NCBI GenBank assembly: GCA_002162075.1
Contig: CP021423.1
Coordinates: 992,001-1,056,000, forward strand
Reading direction: 5' to 3'
Origin: Armatimonadetes bacterium Uphvl-Ar1
GTDB taxonomy: Bacteria > Armatimonadota > Fimbriimonadia > Fimbriimonadales > Fimbriimonadaceae
Length of the DNA stretch: 64,000 nucleotides
The position numbers and the translations under genes were made by a program. This document shows positions 55,169 through 64,000 of the stretch, piece after piece (position 1 is the stretch's first letter; every line of letters starts with the position of its first letter). Below the pieces are notes generated by a model, which saw only the letters and a program-made list of their open reading frames with translations, was not told where the DNA came from and made no database searches.

Positions 55169-58100
55169 ATGGTTCGACGTTCGTCCCCGTTTGTGCTTGG
55201 TTTGGTCTTGATTGCAGCGGTTGGAATACCTCATTCGGCTTCCGCGCAGATTAAATCAGCTGACGACCCAGTTCTCTCGAAGCTCGAATGGCGGTCAATT
55301 GGCCCTTACAGGGGTGGGCGATCAGTTGCGGTGAGTGGGGTTGCCGACGACCCGAAGACGTTCTTTATGGGGACGACGGGAGGCGGCGTTTGGCGAACTC
55401 GCGACGAAGGGGTGACTTGGGCATGTGTATCGGATGGATTTTTCAAGCTCGGATCAGTTGGTTCCATCGCGGTTGCTCAGAGCAATCCCAAGGTGGTTTA
55501 TGTTGGAATGGGTGAGCACGCGATCCGGGGAAATGTAACATCCGGGGATGGGGTTTATCGGAGCGATGACGGTGGGGATACTTGGAGGCATTTGGGGCTA
55601 GCCGAGACTCAATTTATTGGTCGCGTAATCGTTCACCCCAAAGATCCGAATACCGTTTGGGTTGCCGCATTGGGGCCAGTGTTCGGTAAGAGCAAAGATC
55701 GGGGAATCTATAAGTCCAAAGATGGGGGAAGAGTTGGAAGAAGACACTGTTCGTCAATGATCAAGCGGGAGCGATTGAGCTTGCAATTGACTCGGCGAAT
55801 CCTGATGTAATGTTTGCGGGGACATGGGAAATGTGGCGACGGCCCTGGGAGTTGGTTTCCGGAGGGCCGGGTAGTGGACTTTGGACAAGCCGCGATGGAG
55901 GTGAAAAGTGGGAGAACATTTCGGGACGACCAGGATTGCCAACTGGGCTCTGGGGGAAGGTTGGAGTCAGTGTAAGTGGTGCCGATCCGAACCGGATTTA
56001 CGCGATGATCGAGGCGGAAAAGGGTGGGCTTTATTTAAGCAACGATGGGGGGAAGACCTGGGAGCTATCTAATGGATCGAGCGGGCCCCGACAACGGCCC
56101 TGGTATTACACAAGAGTGTTTGCTGACCCAAAGGAAAAGGATACGGTTTACATATTGAACGTTCAGTACTACAAGTCCACTGATGCCGGTAAAACTTTGC
56201 GTCCGGGCGTGGCTCAGCATAGTGATCATCACGATTTGTGGATTGACTCGAATGACAACAAGCGCATGGTGATCGGGACAGACGGTGGGGCAAGTGTGAG
56301 CGTGAACGGTGGCGGAGCTTGGTCGGCCCAGGATTATCCGACCGGCCAGTTTTATCACGTTTCGGTTGACAATTCGTTTCCGTACAACGTACTAGGAGCG
56401 CAACAAGACAACTCGACGGTGCGGATTCCTAGCCGGACGCGAGGAGCAGGAATCACCGGCGAAGATTGGACTTCGACTGCGGGGGGAGAAAGCGGATACG
56501 TCGTCGCAAAGCCGGATCGTCCGGAGATTGTTTTTGGGGGAAGCTACGGAGGGGACTTAAGCTGGCGCAATCACTTGCTTGAAACCAGCCGAGCAGTTGA
56601 TCCATGGCCAGATAATCCGCTTGGAAGGGGGGCAGTAGAGGCTGTGGAGCGGTTCCAGTGGACGTTTCCGATTGTTTTCTCGCCGCACGATCCAAACACA
56701 CTTTATGTTGGCTCGCAGCATGTTTTGCGGAGTCGGGACATGGGCGGAAGTTGGCAAAGAATCTCGCCAGATCTGACGACCAACGATTCGAAGAAAATGC
56801 AGCCAAGCGGTGGTCCGATCAGCAAAGATAATACAGCTGTGGAAGTCCACTGCACGGTTTTCACGATTGCTGAATGCCAAGCAGAGAAAGGAGTTATTTG
56901 GGCGGGAAGCGATGACGGTTTGATTCACTTGACGATTGATAACGGGGCGACTTGGAAGAATGTCACCCCGAAGGGAATGCCAAGTGGGGCGACAGTGAGT
57001 TTGATTGAGGCCTCACCGCACTCAGCCGGGCGAGCAATTGCGGCGGTGAACAACTATCGTCAGAATGATTTCCGCCCTTATGTCTTTGTGACGGATGATT
57101 ACGGAAAGACTTGGACTGCGCTGACGGCGGGGATTCCCGATGATGTTTGGGTGCGGGCAGTTCGGGAGGACTTGTCGCTGAAAGGGCTTCTTTACGCAGG
57201 AACCGAAGCGGGCGTTTATGTTTCGGCGTTCGGTGCTCCGTGGAAGAAGTTGGGCGGATTGCCCGAGACTCCGGTTCATGATCTCGTCTTGAAAAATCAT
57301 GACTTGATCGTGGCGACCCATGGTCGAGGATTCTATATCTTGGACAGTGTGAATCCGATTCGGGGCACGGCTCAATCGGCTGACTTGGCGGATGTTGTTC
57401 TTTATCCGGCATTTGGAAATCCAGCTCGATTTGGTCCGGTGGGAAGTGGGGAAGTCGGTAAGAACCCACCGGGATCAGGATTACGAGTGGAGTTTTTTGC
57501 GCGCAATGAAATGAAAGATGTCATGGTGACGATGAGAGATCAGTCTGGATTTGGAGTTGCACAAGCAAAAATCGCTTCGGCAAAACCGGGTCTGAATGTG
57601 GCGTATTTGATGCCGACCTATCCGGGAATGCAAACATTTGCGGGACTGCTCATGTGGAGCGGCTATACAGGAACTCTCAAGGCACCTCCCGGTGAATATG
57701 TTCTTCAACTCGAATCTGGGTCAACGAAACTGGAAACTGTTGCGGTGTGGTCGAACAATCCAGGTTCAACAGCTTCTGACGCTGACATGGTGGCCAAATA
57801 CGAGCTATCACGCAAAGTCGCCGATGCGGCGACCGAGTGCAACGCGATGGTTATGAAAACCCGAGGGTACAGAGCGGCGATCGCAGAGGCGATGAAGGGA
57901 TCGAAGGAACTGGAAGACAAGGGTGCCTATGCGATTAGGATTCTTCAATCAATTGAAGACTCGCTGCACCAGGGTAAAGCGGGAGCCGGTCAGGACTTCC
58001 TGAATTTCCCGATGCAATTAAATAACCGATTTGCGGCATTGCTTGGCAATATCCAAAGCGGTGACTATGGGGCGACAAAGCAGAGTTTTGCTGTTTATGA

Positions 58101-58275
58101 CAGTCTGATGCCGCTCTTGCAGGCCGAGCGAGACCGAATGAAGGAGTTTGAGACCAAGATGTTGCCGGATCTCAACAAGGCCCTTGTCGCAGCCGGAAAG
58201 CCTGAACTTGCGCTCAAGTTTGAGGAGCTTCGACCCGCGAGAGGGGGCATTGGTACCGGAGCAACTGGCGAGTGA
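55169..58275 (+). pseudogene. Sortilin/BNR-repeat propeller protein interrupted by a frameshift
   Basis: Two frames encode one protein. 55169-~55728 gives the signal peptide (1-27) and the N-terminal propeller blades (LEWRSIGPYRGGRSVAVSGV, YVGMGEHAIRGNVTSGDGVY), then the frame breaks after KSKDGG and closes at 55810. The continuation starts in the other frame at AAG 55729 (KSWKKTLFVND, AIELAIDSANPDVMFAGTWE) and runs to 58275 with further blades (GLWTSRDGGEKWENISG, DDGLIHLTIDNGATWKNV) and a C-terminal extension. One extra base in the G tract 55724-55728 would restore ~1035 residues. The family is annotated as VPS10/sortilin-type or glycosyl hydrolase with unknown substrate. Either a sequence error or a real frameshift. 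Confidence 0.85.
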
Positions 58276-58895
58276 TCATTGCACCTGGCTCAAGTTTGAT
58301 TTTTGCAGGCGATAGCATCACTGAATGCGGTCGCCAAGGATCGAATTTGGGCCAGGGATTTGTGATGATGGTTGACGCCTACCTTAAAGCAAAGCGGGGA
58401 GGAAGCCGTATCCGAGTGGAGAACGTTGGAGTCGGAGGCAACACAGCGCGTGACCTTTCGTCTCGGTGGGATGATGATGTTCTGGAAAAGGAACCGGACT
58501 GGGTGTCCTTGATGATCGGGGTGAACGATGTCTGGCGACAATTTGACCGGTATTTGGAGGTTGAGAATCATGTTCGATTGCCTGAATATCGAAGTGCGGT
58601 GAATCACATGGTAGGAACAGCGCGAGATAGTGGTGCGCAGGTCGTTGTCATGAGTCCGTTTTTTGTCGAGCCAAATTTGGATGACCCAATGCGCTCGTTA
58701 GTTGAAGAATATGCCTTATCCGCGATGGAAGTCGCGAAGAAACATGAAGCGATTTTTGTGGACATTCAGAGTGAACTGGATGAGATGGTTTCTCATGTTC
58801 CCGTTATGTCTGTTACCAATGACCGGGTTCATTTGGGGTCAGCGGGACATATGCGGATTGCCCTCGCCTTTTTGGAATCTGTCCGAGCGTTGTAA
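58272..58895 (+). CDS. SGNH/GDSL-family hydrolase
   Basis: 207 residues. GTG start overlaps the TGA of the propeller gene (GTGA). SGNH blocks: IFAGDSITECG (Ser), GVGGNTARDL (Gly), MIGVNDVWRQ (Asn), and NDRVHLGSAGHMRIA (Asp-His). It is an esterase, lipase or carbohydrate deacetylase without a signal peptide. The overlap suggests it was co-expressed with the propeller protein. A strong terminator follows. Confidence 0.92.
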   Translation: MIIAPGSSLIFAGDSITECGRQGSNLGQGFVMMVDAYLKAKRGGSRIRVENVGVGGNTARDLSSRWDDDVLEKEPDWVSLMIGVNDVWRQFDRYLEVENHVRLPEYRSAVNHMVGTARDSGAQVVVMSPFFVEPNLDDPMRSLVEEYALSAMEVAKKHEAIFVDIQSELDEMVSHVPVMSVTNDRVHLGSAGHMRIALAFLESVRAL

Positions 58896-58899
58896 TGTA

Positions 58900-58936
58900 A
58901 AAATCCCCCGGTTCGCTTAACGCCCCGGGGGATTTT
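58900..58936. terminator. Bidirectional intrinsic terminator
   Basis: AAAATCCCCCGG (58900-58911) pairs perfectly with CCGGGGGATTTT (58925-58936), with A and T ends on both strands, between convergent genes. Confidence 0.93.
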
Positions 58937-58956
58937 GAAATTTGGGGAAGTTTTGT

Positions 58957-59715
58957 TTAGTTTCCGCCGCCACGTCCGCCGCGACCCATCATATTGCGCA
59001 TTTCTTCGTCAACCTTGGGGTCTCGCTCGAATTTGGGCCCTTTCATGGATTCAAACTTTGTCTTTTGCTCTCCGGTGAGAACTTTGACGAGTTCGCCATC
59101 AAGGATGCGATTGTTTTCTTCCATCAGCGGTCGGATTTCAGTTCGATCGATTTCTCCATTTTGTGCTCGGGCAAAGATGGCTTGGTTGGCATCATTCATG
59201 GATTTTTCCAAGTCTTCAACTTGCCGTCGCTGCGCGGTAGAGAATCCAAGCTCTTTCTGGGTTTTCTCTTCCATGATGGCGCGGTTGCCTTTCATTTGGA
59301 GTTCGATCTGACCGAGGCGGGCTTTTTGTGCATCGTCGATAAGAGCGAGTGATTTCTCGTTCAAATCGGTTGACATTTTCTCCATATCCTTTTGGATGGT
59401 GGTGAAGTCTGGTCGTTCGCCACCTTGGCCTCCCTGACCACCTTGTCCGCGCATGCCTTCAAACATGGCCATGAGTTTGTCGCGATACTCTTTTTGGAGA
59501 GCTTCGAGTTTGGTCGTTTGGTCGGTGGAGAGCTTGAGGTCTTTGTGGACGTCTTTGCGGGCCAGGAGCATGCCTGGGCCTTGCATCATGTTTCCGCCGC
59601 CCATCATGCCGCCACGGCCCTGTCCACCTCCTCGGCCTTGTGCTTCTGCCGCGAGTGGAAGAGCCACAACGCAAAGAGCGAGCGCGGCGCATGCGATTGA
59701 TTTGAGGTTAGTCAT
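58957..59715 (-). CDS. Glycine-rich Spy/LTxxQ-like periplasmic protein
   Basis: 252 residues. Signal peptide (1-25, ending AEAQ). A Gly/Met/Arg-rich stretch (26-48) and another at GMRGQGGQGGQGG break a mainly helical chain with LTxxQ-like motifs (LSTDQTTKLEALQKEYRDKL, LGFSTAQRRQVEDLEKSM, LTGEQKTKFESMKG). It ends in RGGRGGGN. Its ATG overlaps the secretin stop by 8 bases, placing it as the last gene of the pilus operon. It may assist secretin folding or bind its Gly-rich loops, which is inference. Confidence 0.82.
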   Translation of the reverse strand: MTNLKSIACAALALCVVALPLAAEAQGRGGGQGRGGMMGGGNMMQGPGMLLARKDVHKDLKLSTDQTTKLEALQKEYRDKLMAMFEGMRGQGGQGGQGGERPDFTTIQKDMEKMSTDLNEKSLALIDDAQKARLGQIELQMKGNRAIMEEKTQKELGFSTAQRRQVEDLEKSMNDANQAIFARAQNGEIDRTEIRPLMEENNRILDGELVKVLTGEQKTKFESMKGPKFERDPKVDEEMRNMMGRGGRGGGN

Positions 59716-62131
59716 TTCCGATTTCCTTTTTGGGTCCGGATTTGATTCCGGAGTTGTTTTTTGCCGTTGGAGGAAGGCTTTGCTGCACTCCCTTCTGGCT
59801 TTGGGGACTCAGTCGTTGCACTTCGTCGGCTTTCAGCTTTCCAGCTTCTTCCGGACTGCGCACAATTCGGGGGGTGAGGAAGACCAGAAGTTCAGTCTTC
59901 ACTTCACTCTTTTCTCGCGACTTAAAGAGCTCGCCGAGGATGGGAATGTCACCAAGAAGCGGCACTTTGCGAACGTTGCTTGTGACGGTATTGCGCATGA
60001 TTCCACCTAGAACAATGGTCTCGCCATCTTGGGCAGAAACTGTGGTGAAGGCTTGCCTTTGGTTTACGATGGGGGCATTAAAGTCGGTGAACCCTTGAAG
60101 ATCGTTTGCAGTCTGCGTGACATCGAGCGTGACCGTTCCATTGGAAGTAATCCGGGGAACGACGTTGAGAACGATTCCGACATCCTGGAAAGCATAGTTG
60201 AATGTGAGGTTGCCGTTCGCATCCTCTCGGGTGGAGAGGATGTAGGGAACACTTTGCGAGATGTTAATCTCGGCTTCAACGTTGTTGCTCGTAAATATTC
60301 GTGGGGTGCTGAGAACCTGGAATTTATCGTCAGTGCTGAGCGCATTGAGGAACGCGCTGAAGTTCTGCCCGGTGATGGTGTAGCGAAGACCGTCGAGCGG
60401 GGGATTGGAGCCGCCGAGATTAAAATCGGTTGCTCCGGTACCAGTGCCGCTGTTTCCGAACGGTCGGTCTTGAGTGAAATTCCACTCGACGCCGAGCTTC
60501 ATTGAGCTATCTAGGGTTGCCTCGACAATCAAGGTTTCGATCATAACCTGCTCGGGGATTTTGTCGAGTTGACCAAGGATTTGGCGAACCAATTCCATGT
60601 TGTCAGGAGCAGTTACGATGATCAGGCTGTTGGTGTTCGGGTCCGGAATGATGCTGACTTGTCCGGAGAGATCGCGGACATTCACCAGTCGCCCATCAGC
60701 ATTTCGGGCAACGTTGTTTGTTCCGCCTTGCTGAGTGTTTTGGCGTCCGCCGAGTTGACCAAAGAAGCCGCCTTGTTGGGTTCGGACTTGGGTGTAGAGT
60801 TCGTCTGACCCTTCTTCAAATTCAAGAAGCAATTCGTTTTCGCCTTTTGAATTCGGCTCGAATCGTGCGGCACTTTCTTCGATACCTCGACCGGTTCCGA
60901 GTCCTCCTCCTCCACCACCGCCTGTATTGCGGTTGCGGTTTTGATTGGTGTTATTTCGATTTGTATTGTTTCCGCCAAACTGGTTGCCGCGTCCGGTGTT
61001 TCGTGAACCGAATGCGCTGTTCAACAGATCAGCGACGGTATCGGCCCGTGCGTTACTCAAAGGGATGACGAACGTTGTGTTTTCGACTTCGACTTCTTTA
61101 TCGAGTTCGACCATCAGGGTGTCGAGAATTTTGTGGGCTTCGGCAGTTGCGGAGACGATCAAAGAGTTCGAACGGGGATCTGCGCTGACATTGGCTTCGC
61201 CTTGGCCCGGCCCGGCAACTCGCCGGAGGAATCCGCCAAATCCGCCTTGGTTCGCTTGTCCGGTGTTGCCTCGTCCTTGTGGAGCGTTGGCGGTGAGGAC
61301 AGTCTGAACCGTCGTTACCAGATCAGGGGCCGAAGCGAATTCTAGGGTGTAAACCCGAGTTTGTAGCGGAGCATCGGTCAGCTTATCGATTTCGGCGATA
61401 AGGTCTTCGACATCCCGTTGTTTTTCACGCGGTGCGTTAACGATTACGGAATTGCTGAAATCATCAGCCGATGCTCGAACCGTGGGGCCTTGTTGTTGAC
61501 CGAAGTTGAAGTTGCCAAACGAGAAGCCTCCTCCGCCGCCGCGTCCACCACGACCACCTTGTCCACCACCGCCAAAAGCAGCAAAGGGATTGTTAGCTTG
61601 TTGTTGTTGCTGGAAGACTTCGTTGATTACGCGGGCGACTTCGGACGCGCTGGCGTACTGGACTCGGTAGACCTTGAGTTCAACATTTTGGGTGCCCCCC
61701 ATCATTGCCGCCATAGCGGCGGGATCAAACCCGGTACTCCCTCGATCTTCGCGTCGGGGTTTGATGAGGAGCACGTTGCCTTGCTTTTCAAATTGATAAT
61801 TTCGGACACTGAGAGCGGCGTTGAGGACTTCAAATGCTTCTTTGATCGGCACCGCTTTGGGGGTGCTGAGTGTCATGGCGTCCTTCAGGTTGGGGTCTTT
61901 AACGATGGTGATGCCTGAAACCTTCATGAAGAGGTCGAGAACAAGATCAACGTTCGCGTTCCGGAAGTTGAGTTTGACGGTCTTGTTGGGTAAGTCGAAC
62001 TGCTCCCAGGCGTTCCGACTCGAAGAGCTTTGGGAACCGCCTCCCGTTGAGAATTGGGCGTGTACCGTTGCGGGTGCAACCATGCCAAGGGCGATGGCGA
62101 GGGTACTAACGAGTAGCGTTCGATGCTTCAT
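59708..62131 (-). CDS. pilQ: Type IV pilus/type II secretion secretin (PilQ/GspD family)
   Basis: 807 residues from ATG 62131. Signal peptide (1-25). The N0/STN-like domain (VKLNFRNANVDLVLDLFMKV) is followed by several NolW/KH-like ring domains (VYRVQYASASEVARVINEVF, VYTLEFASAPDLVTTVQTVL, TFVIPLSNARADTVADLLNS) with long Gly/Asn/Arg-rich inserts near 200 and 410-440. The secretin pore (QVMIETLIVEATLDSSMKLG, QDVGIVLNVVPRITSNGTVT, QDGETIVLGGIMRN) fills the last ~250 residues. It forms the outer-membrane channel for pili. Its start overlaps the PilP-like gene by 26 bases. Confidence 0.93.
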   Translation of the reverse strand: MKHRTLLVSTLAIALGMVAPATVHAQFSTGGGSQSSSSRNAWEQFDLPNKTVKLNFRNANVDLVLDLFMKVSGITIVKDPNLKDAMTLSTPKAVPIKEAFEVLNAALSVRNYQFEKQGNVLLIKPRREDRGSTGFDPAAMAAMMGGTQNVELKVYRVQYASASEVARVINEVFQQQQQANNPFAAFGGGGQGGRGGRGGGGGFSFGNFNFGQQQGPTVRASADDFSNSVIVNAPREKQRDVEDLIAEIDKLTDAPLQTRVYTLEFASAPDLVTTVQTVLTANAPQGRGNTGQANQGGFGGFLRRVAGPGQGEANVSADPRSNSLIVSATAEAHKILDTLMVELDKEVEVENTTFVIPLSNARADTVADLLNSAFGSRNTGRGNQFGGNNTNRNNTNQNRNRNTGGGGGGGLGTGRGIEESAARFEPNSKGENELLLEFEEGSDELYTQVRTQQGGFFGQLGGRQNTQQGGTNNVARNADGRLVNVRDLSGQVSIIPDPNTNSLIIVTAPDNMELVRQILGQLDKIPEQVMIETLIVEATLDSSMKLGVEWNFTQDRPFGNSGTGTGATDFNLGGSNPPLDGLRYTITGQNFSAFLNALSTDDKFQVLSTPRIFTSNNVEAEINISQSVPYILSTREDANGNLTFNYAFQDVGIVLNVVPRITSNGTVTLDVTQTANDLQGFTDFNAPIVNQRQAFTTVSAQDGETIVLGGIMRNTVTSNVRKVPLLGDIPILGELFKSREKSEVKTELLVFLTPRIVRSPEEAGKLKADEVQRLSPQSQKGVQQSLPPTAKNNSGIKSGPKKEIGND

Positions 62132-62768
62132 TGTTTGTTGTCCTATTTGATTCAGTTGAATTGTTTTGGGCGTTGGCTTGTGAAATTCCGATTTGACCCG
62201 AAAGGGGGTTGAGAGGAGCGTTTTGGGCATTGAGTTCGACGATTGGTCGGTTTTCGAGGAGTGTGAAAAGTTTGGATTCACCCGAGGGTCCGGTCAGAAC
62301 GATTGTGTTCGTACTGATATCGGTGAGCGTGGCACTTTTTAAGGTCTGACCAAGCGTGAGGTACTCCCCCTGATTATCGGTTGCGTTTTCCAGGAGGGCC
62401 ATCCGTTGACCATCCGCGGTGACGATACCGGTGAGGAACCAGCCATTTTCTCCATTCATGAAATTGGCGGGAATTTGATTCGGGAGTTCGGCGCCTCGAT
62501 TAGATTTTTTACCGTCGTCAACAACTGCTGGTTTGAATGCGTTGTTAATGGGTTCATCAAGCCGAGCAAACCGTGCATTTTCATCGTCTTCGGTAAATTT
62601 AGACTGCTTTGCCGCTCGGGATGAAGACCGGGTAGAGGAAGCTGATGTTTTTGTCGCTCCTTCGAGCGAGCTTTTGGCATCTGGCTCTGGTTCGGTCATG
62701 ATGAAGCCGACAACGCCGATCACGGCGACACCGAGGTACAGGAAAAGGCGCTTATTCGTTGGCTTCAC
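62106..62768 (-). CDS. PilP-like inner-membrane pilus protein
   Basis: 220 residues. One N-terminal transmembrane helix (8-26), a Ser/Lys-rich linker, then a small beta domain (WFLTGIVTADGQRMALLENA, GEYLTLGQTLKSATLTDIST, NTIVLTGPSGESKLFTLLEN) with the HR-type fold of PilP/GspC that contacts the secretin N0 domain. Order after pilO and before the secretin supports the assignment. Unlike PilP it lacks a lipobox. Asn/Thr-rich tail. Confidence 0.72.
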   Translation of the reverse strand: MKPTNKRLFLYLGVAVIGVVGFIMTEPEPDAKSSLEGATKTSASSTRSSSRAAKQSKFTEDDENARFARLDEPINNAFKPAVVDDGKKSNRGAELPNQIPANFMNGENGWFLTGIVTADGQRMALLENATDNQGEYLTLGQTLKSATLTDISTNTIVLTGPSGESKLFTLLENRPIVELNAQNAPLNPLSGQIGISQANAQNNSTESNRTTNNEASNATR

Positions 62769-63402
62769 GTTTTGCTTCTCCTGGTGCAGACGAACTGGCG
62801 GAGGAATCGTTCGGCGATTTTTCGTCCTTTTGGGACGTTTCTTTGGATTTTTCGCTGGATTCTCGAGTTTTTTCGACGACTGGTTGTTTCACGTAGGCAA
62901 TTACAGCGACGGTGGCGTTCACTTTGTCAGATTCTTGATCGCTTGAGGAAATCTGCACTTGGCTGACTCCCAAGCGATTTGCCGCGGAATCTAGTGCCCG
63001 TACGAAGTTCGCAACTTGGGGAAATGTCCCGTCTATGAGGAGGACGTAGTTACCTCGGGAGAGGTCTCCATCGGCAACGGGAGTTTGCGGTCGGAAGCTC
63101 TTGAGGTTGACCCCTTGGGCTTTGGCAATCACGCTAATGCTTTGCAAGATTTGCGGGGTGATTGTCTCAGTCTGTCCTTCCCACAGAGCCGGATTCTGTT
63201 TTTTGAGTGACTCTTGTTTGGATAGGTTGAGGTTGAGTTCCTTTTGTGCCTTTTCGAGCCGGAGTTTGCCGGCTCTTTCGGCGATTTCTGGATCAGGCTT
63301 AGGAACGATGAAGAAAAACGTCGCGATCCCGGCAAGGCAGAGGAGCAAAAGAACGGTGAGGATGTTGTAAGTTCGGAGATTGTTGCCTAGTTCGAAGTTC
63401 AT
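62752..63402 (-). CDS. pilO: Type IV pilus assembly protein PilO
   Basis: 216 residues. One transmembrane helix (13-34), a coiled-coil (40-75), a ferredoxin-like domain with GNYVLLIDGTFPQVANFVRA (conserved PilO core), and a Ser/Lys/Glu-rich C-terminal tail (~180-216) that is longer than usual. It pairs with PilN to link the cytoplasmic ring to the secretin. It overlaps its neighbours on both sides (4 and 17 bases). Confidence 0.85.
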   Translation of the reverse strand: MNFELGNNLRTYNILTVLLLLCLAGIATFFFIVPKPDPEIAERAGKLRLEKAQKELNLNLSKQESLKKQNPALWEGQTETITPQILQSISVIAKAQGVNLKSFRPQTPVADGDLSRGNYVLLIDGTFPQVANFVRALDSAANRLGVSQVQISSSDQESDKVNATVAVIAYVKQPVVEKTRESSEKSKETSQKDEKSPNDSSASSSAPGEAKREANE

Positions 63403-64000
63403 CGTGCGCGTCCTCCTCTCGTTTCTTTACGAGGTTCGGCGAGGGGTATGTTTCCGACAACATGAGCAGTAACTGAGAATTGGACAACGGGCGTTTCTCC
63501 GATGTTGTTGTTGTTTGAGAAAGCCAATTTGACTTCACGGAGACGGGGCGTTGCGCTGAGAGTGTCAACGAATGCTGCTACCTGCGCATTACTGAGTGCG
63601 GTTCCTCGTACGGCAAGGTCTTTGCCTCGTTCAATGCTGGCTCCGGTGAGCCAGAGCCCATCTGGCGTGGCATTGGCGGCGATCGTAAGAATGTCACCAA
63701 TTGCTTGTCGGGGTTGAAGTCCATCGCTGACGAGTTGCAATTGCTCTTCGATTTTGGTGGTTTCCGTTCGAATGCGACCGATTTGGGCGTTGATTCGGTC
63801 AACCTTGCCGTTGTAGTCAGTTTGGACTTTGGCGAAAGCGGCGGAATCTTCGTCGTGGGCCATCCAGGTGAAGACTCCAGCGATGAACAGAGAGCCAGCA
63901 AGAAGTCCGACAAGTCGCTTGCGAGCGCCTAGTTTTGCCCCAGCAGCTTTGGCCAAGTCTTCGGGCAGGCGAAGGTTGATGGACGTGGGATGATGGGCAA
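63399..64000 (-). CDS. pilN: Type IV pilus assembly protein PilN, cut by the right edge
   Basis: The frame is open to the window edge; the visible part begins HHPTSINLRLPEDLAKAAGA, which contains the PilN SINL start motif, so only a few N-terminal residues are missing. One transmembrane helix (RKRLVGLLAGSLFIAGVFTW), a coiled coil, then the PilN domain (LQPRQAIGDILTIAANATPD, AQVAAFVDTLSATPRLREVK). It ends 4 bases inside pilO. pilM would be expected just beyond the edge. Confidence 0.88.
   Translation of the reverse strand, partial: AHHPTSINLRLPEDLAKAAGAKLGARKRLVGLLAGSLFIAGVFTWMAHDEDSAAFAKVQTDYNGKVDRINAQIGRIRTETTKIEEQLQLVSDGLQPRQAIGDILTIAANATPDGLWLTGASIERGKDLAVRGTALSNAQVAAFVDTLSATPRLREVKLAFSNNNNIGETPVVQFSVTAHVVGNIPLAEPRKETRGGRAR

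Overview
The window reads as a chromosomal segment of a free-living, diderm, motile bacterium of moderate GC content. My best guess is Armatimonadota, class Fimbriimonadia. This is inference from the mix of gene families (a DUF1385 membrane protein, flagellar genes, a type IV pilus PilN/PilO/secretin set, one PEP-CTERM protein, futalosine-pathway MqnD, large STN-domain secreted proteins) and not from a marker-gene comparison. No rRNA, tRNA, CRISPR array, prophage or insertion sequence was seen. Gene density is high, with many 1-26 base overlaps inside operons.

Layout. 1-2000: an edge-truncated lipoprotein and a small membrane protein. 2058-6800: clpB, a DUF1385 membrane protein and a pseudo-peptidase-like membrane protein. 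6752-11149: a possible operon of a very unusual GH42-like protein with long disordered arms, era, and the pseudo-peptidase. 11383-15637: a flagellar hook operon (fliK, flgD, a TIGR02530-type gene, flgE). 15715-18833: lysS, sucD and a cyclophilin, read leftward. 18889-21195: a GGDEF protein with a variant motif and several small membrane proteins. 21303-25613: dnaE and a small secreted protein. 25607-28905: a GH130 / GT4-fusion operon. 28979-30238: sdpR-sdpI followed by two tiny basic proteins. 30297-33247: secreted and surface proteins, including a PEP-CTERM protein, and a gene-poor 0.5 kb stretch. 33412-38411: trpA-hisC, rpsD, a PilZ protein, rsmG and a TPR lipoprotein. 38401-46204: leuS, a large STN-domain protein, an RluD-type synthase, radC and a polysaccharide deacetylase. 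46270-51346: a secreted GH13 enzyme, a TPR protein and pdhA-pdhB. 51401-58895: a GNAT protein, mqnD, a second STN-domain protein, a frameshifted sortilin/BNR-type propeller protein and an SGNH hydrolase. 58957-64000: a leftward type IV pilus operon (pilN, pilO, a PilP-like gene, the secretin) ending in a glycine-rich LTxxQ-like protein.

Functional themes are motility and surface attachment (flagellum, pili, GGDEF and PilZ proteins), glycan metabolism (GH42-like, GH130/GT4, GH13, deacetylase) and ordinary housekeeping. Several enzymes lack their usual neighbour: sucD without sucC, trpA without trpB, pdhAB without an E2 gene.

The observations I rate highest are: a recurrent TANNNT box exactly 5-6 bases before start codons that lack a Shine-Dalgarno, suggesting leaderless mRNAs; hairpins that share the loop ATTGAAA; the GH42-like protein with arginine-rich disordered arms; two distant members of an apparently uncharacterised STN-domain family; a possible structured RNA leader before flgE; and a one-base frameshift in a G tract of the propeller gene. 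I saw no self-evident novel defence or mobile system.
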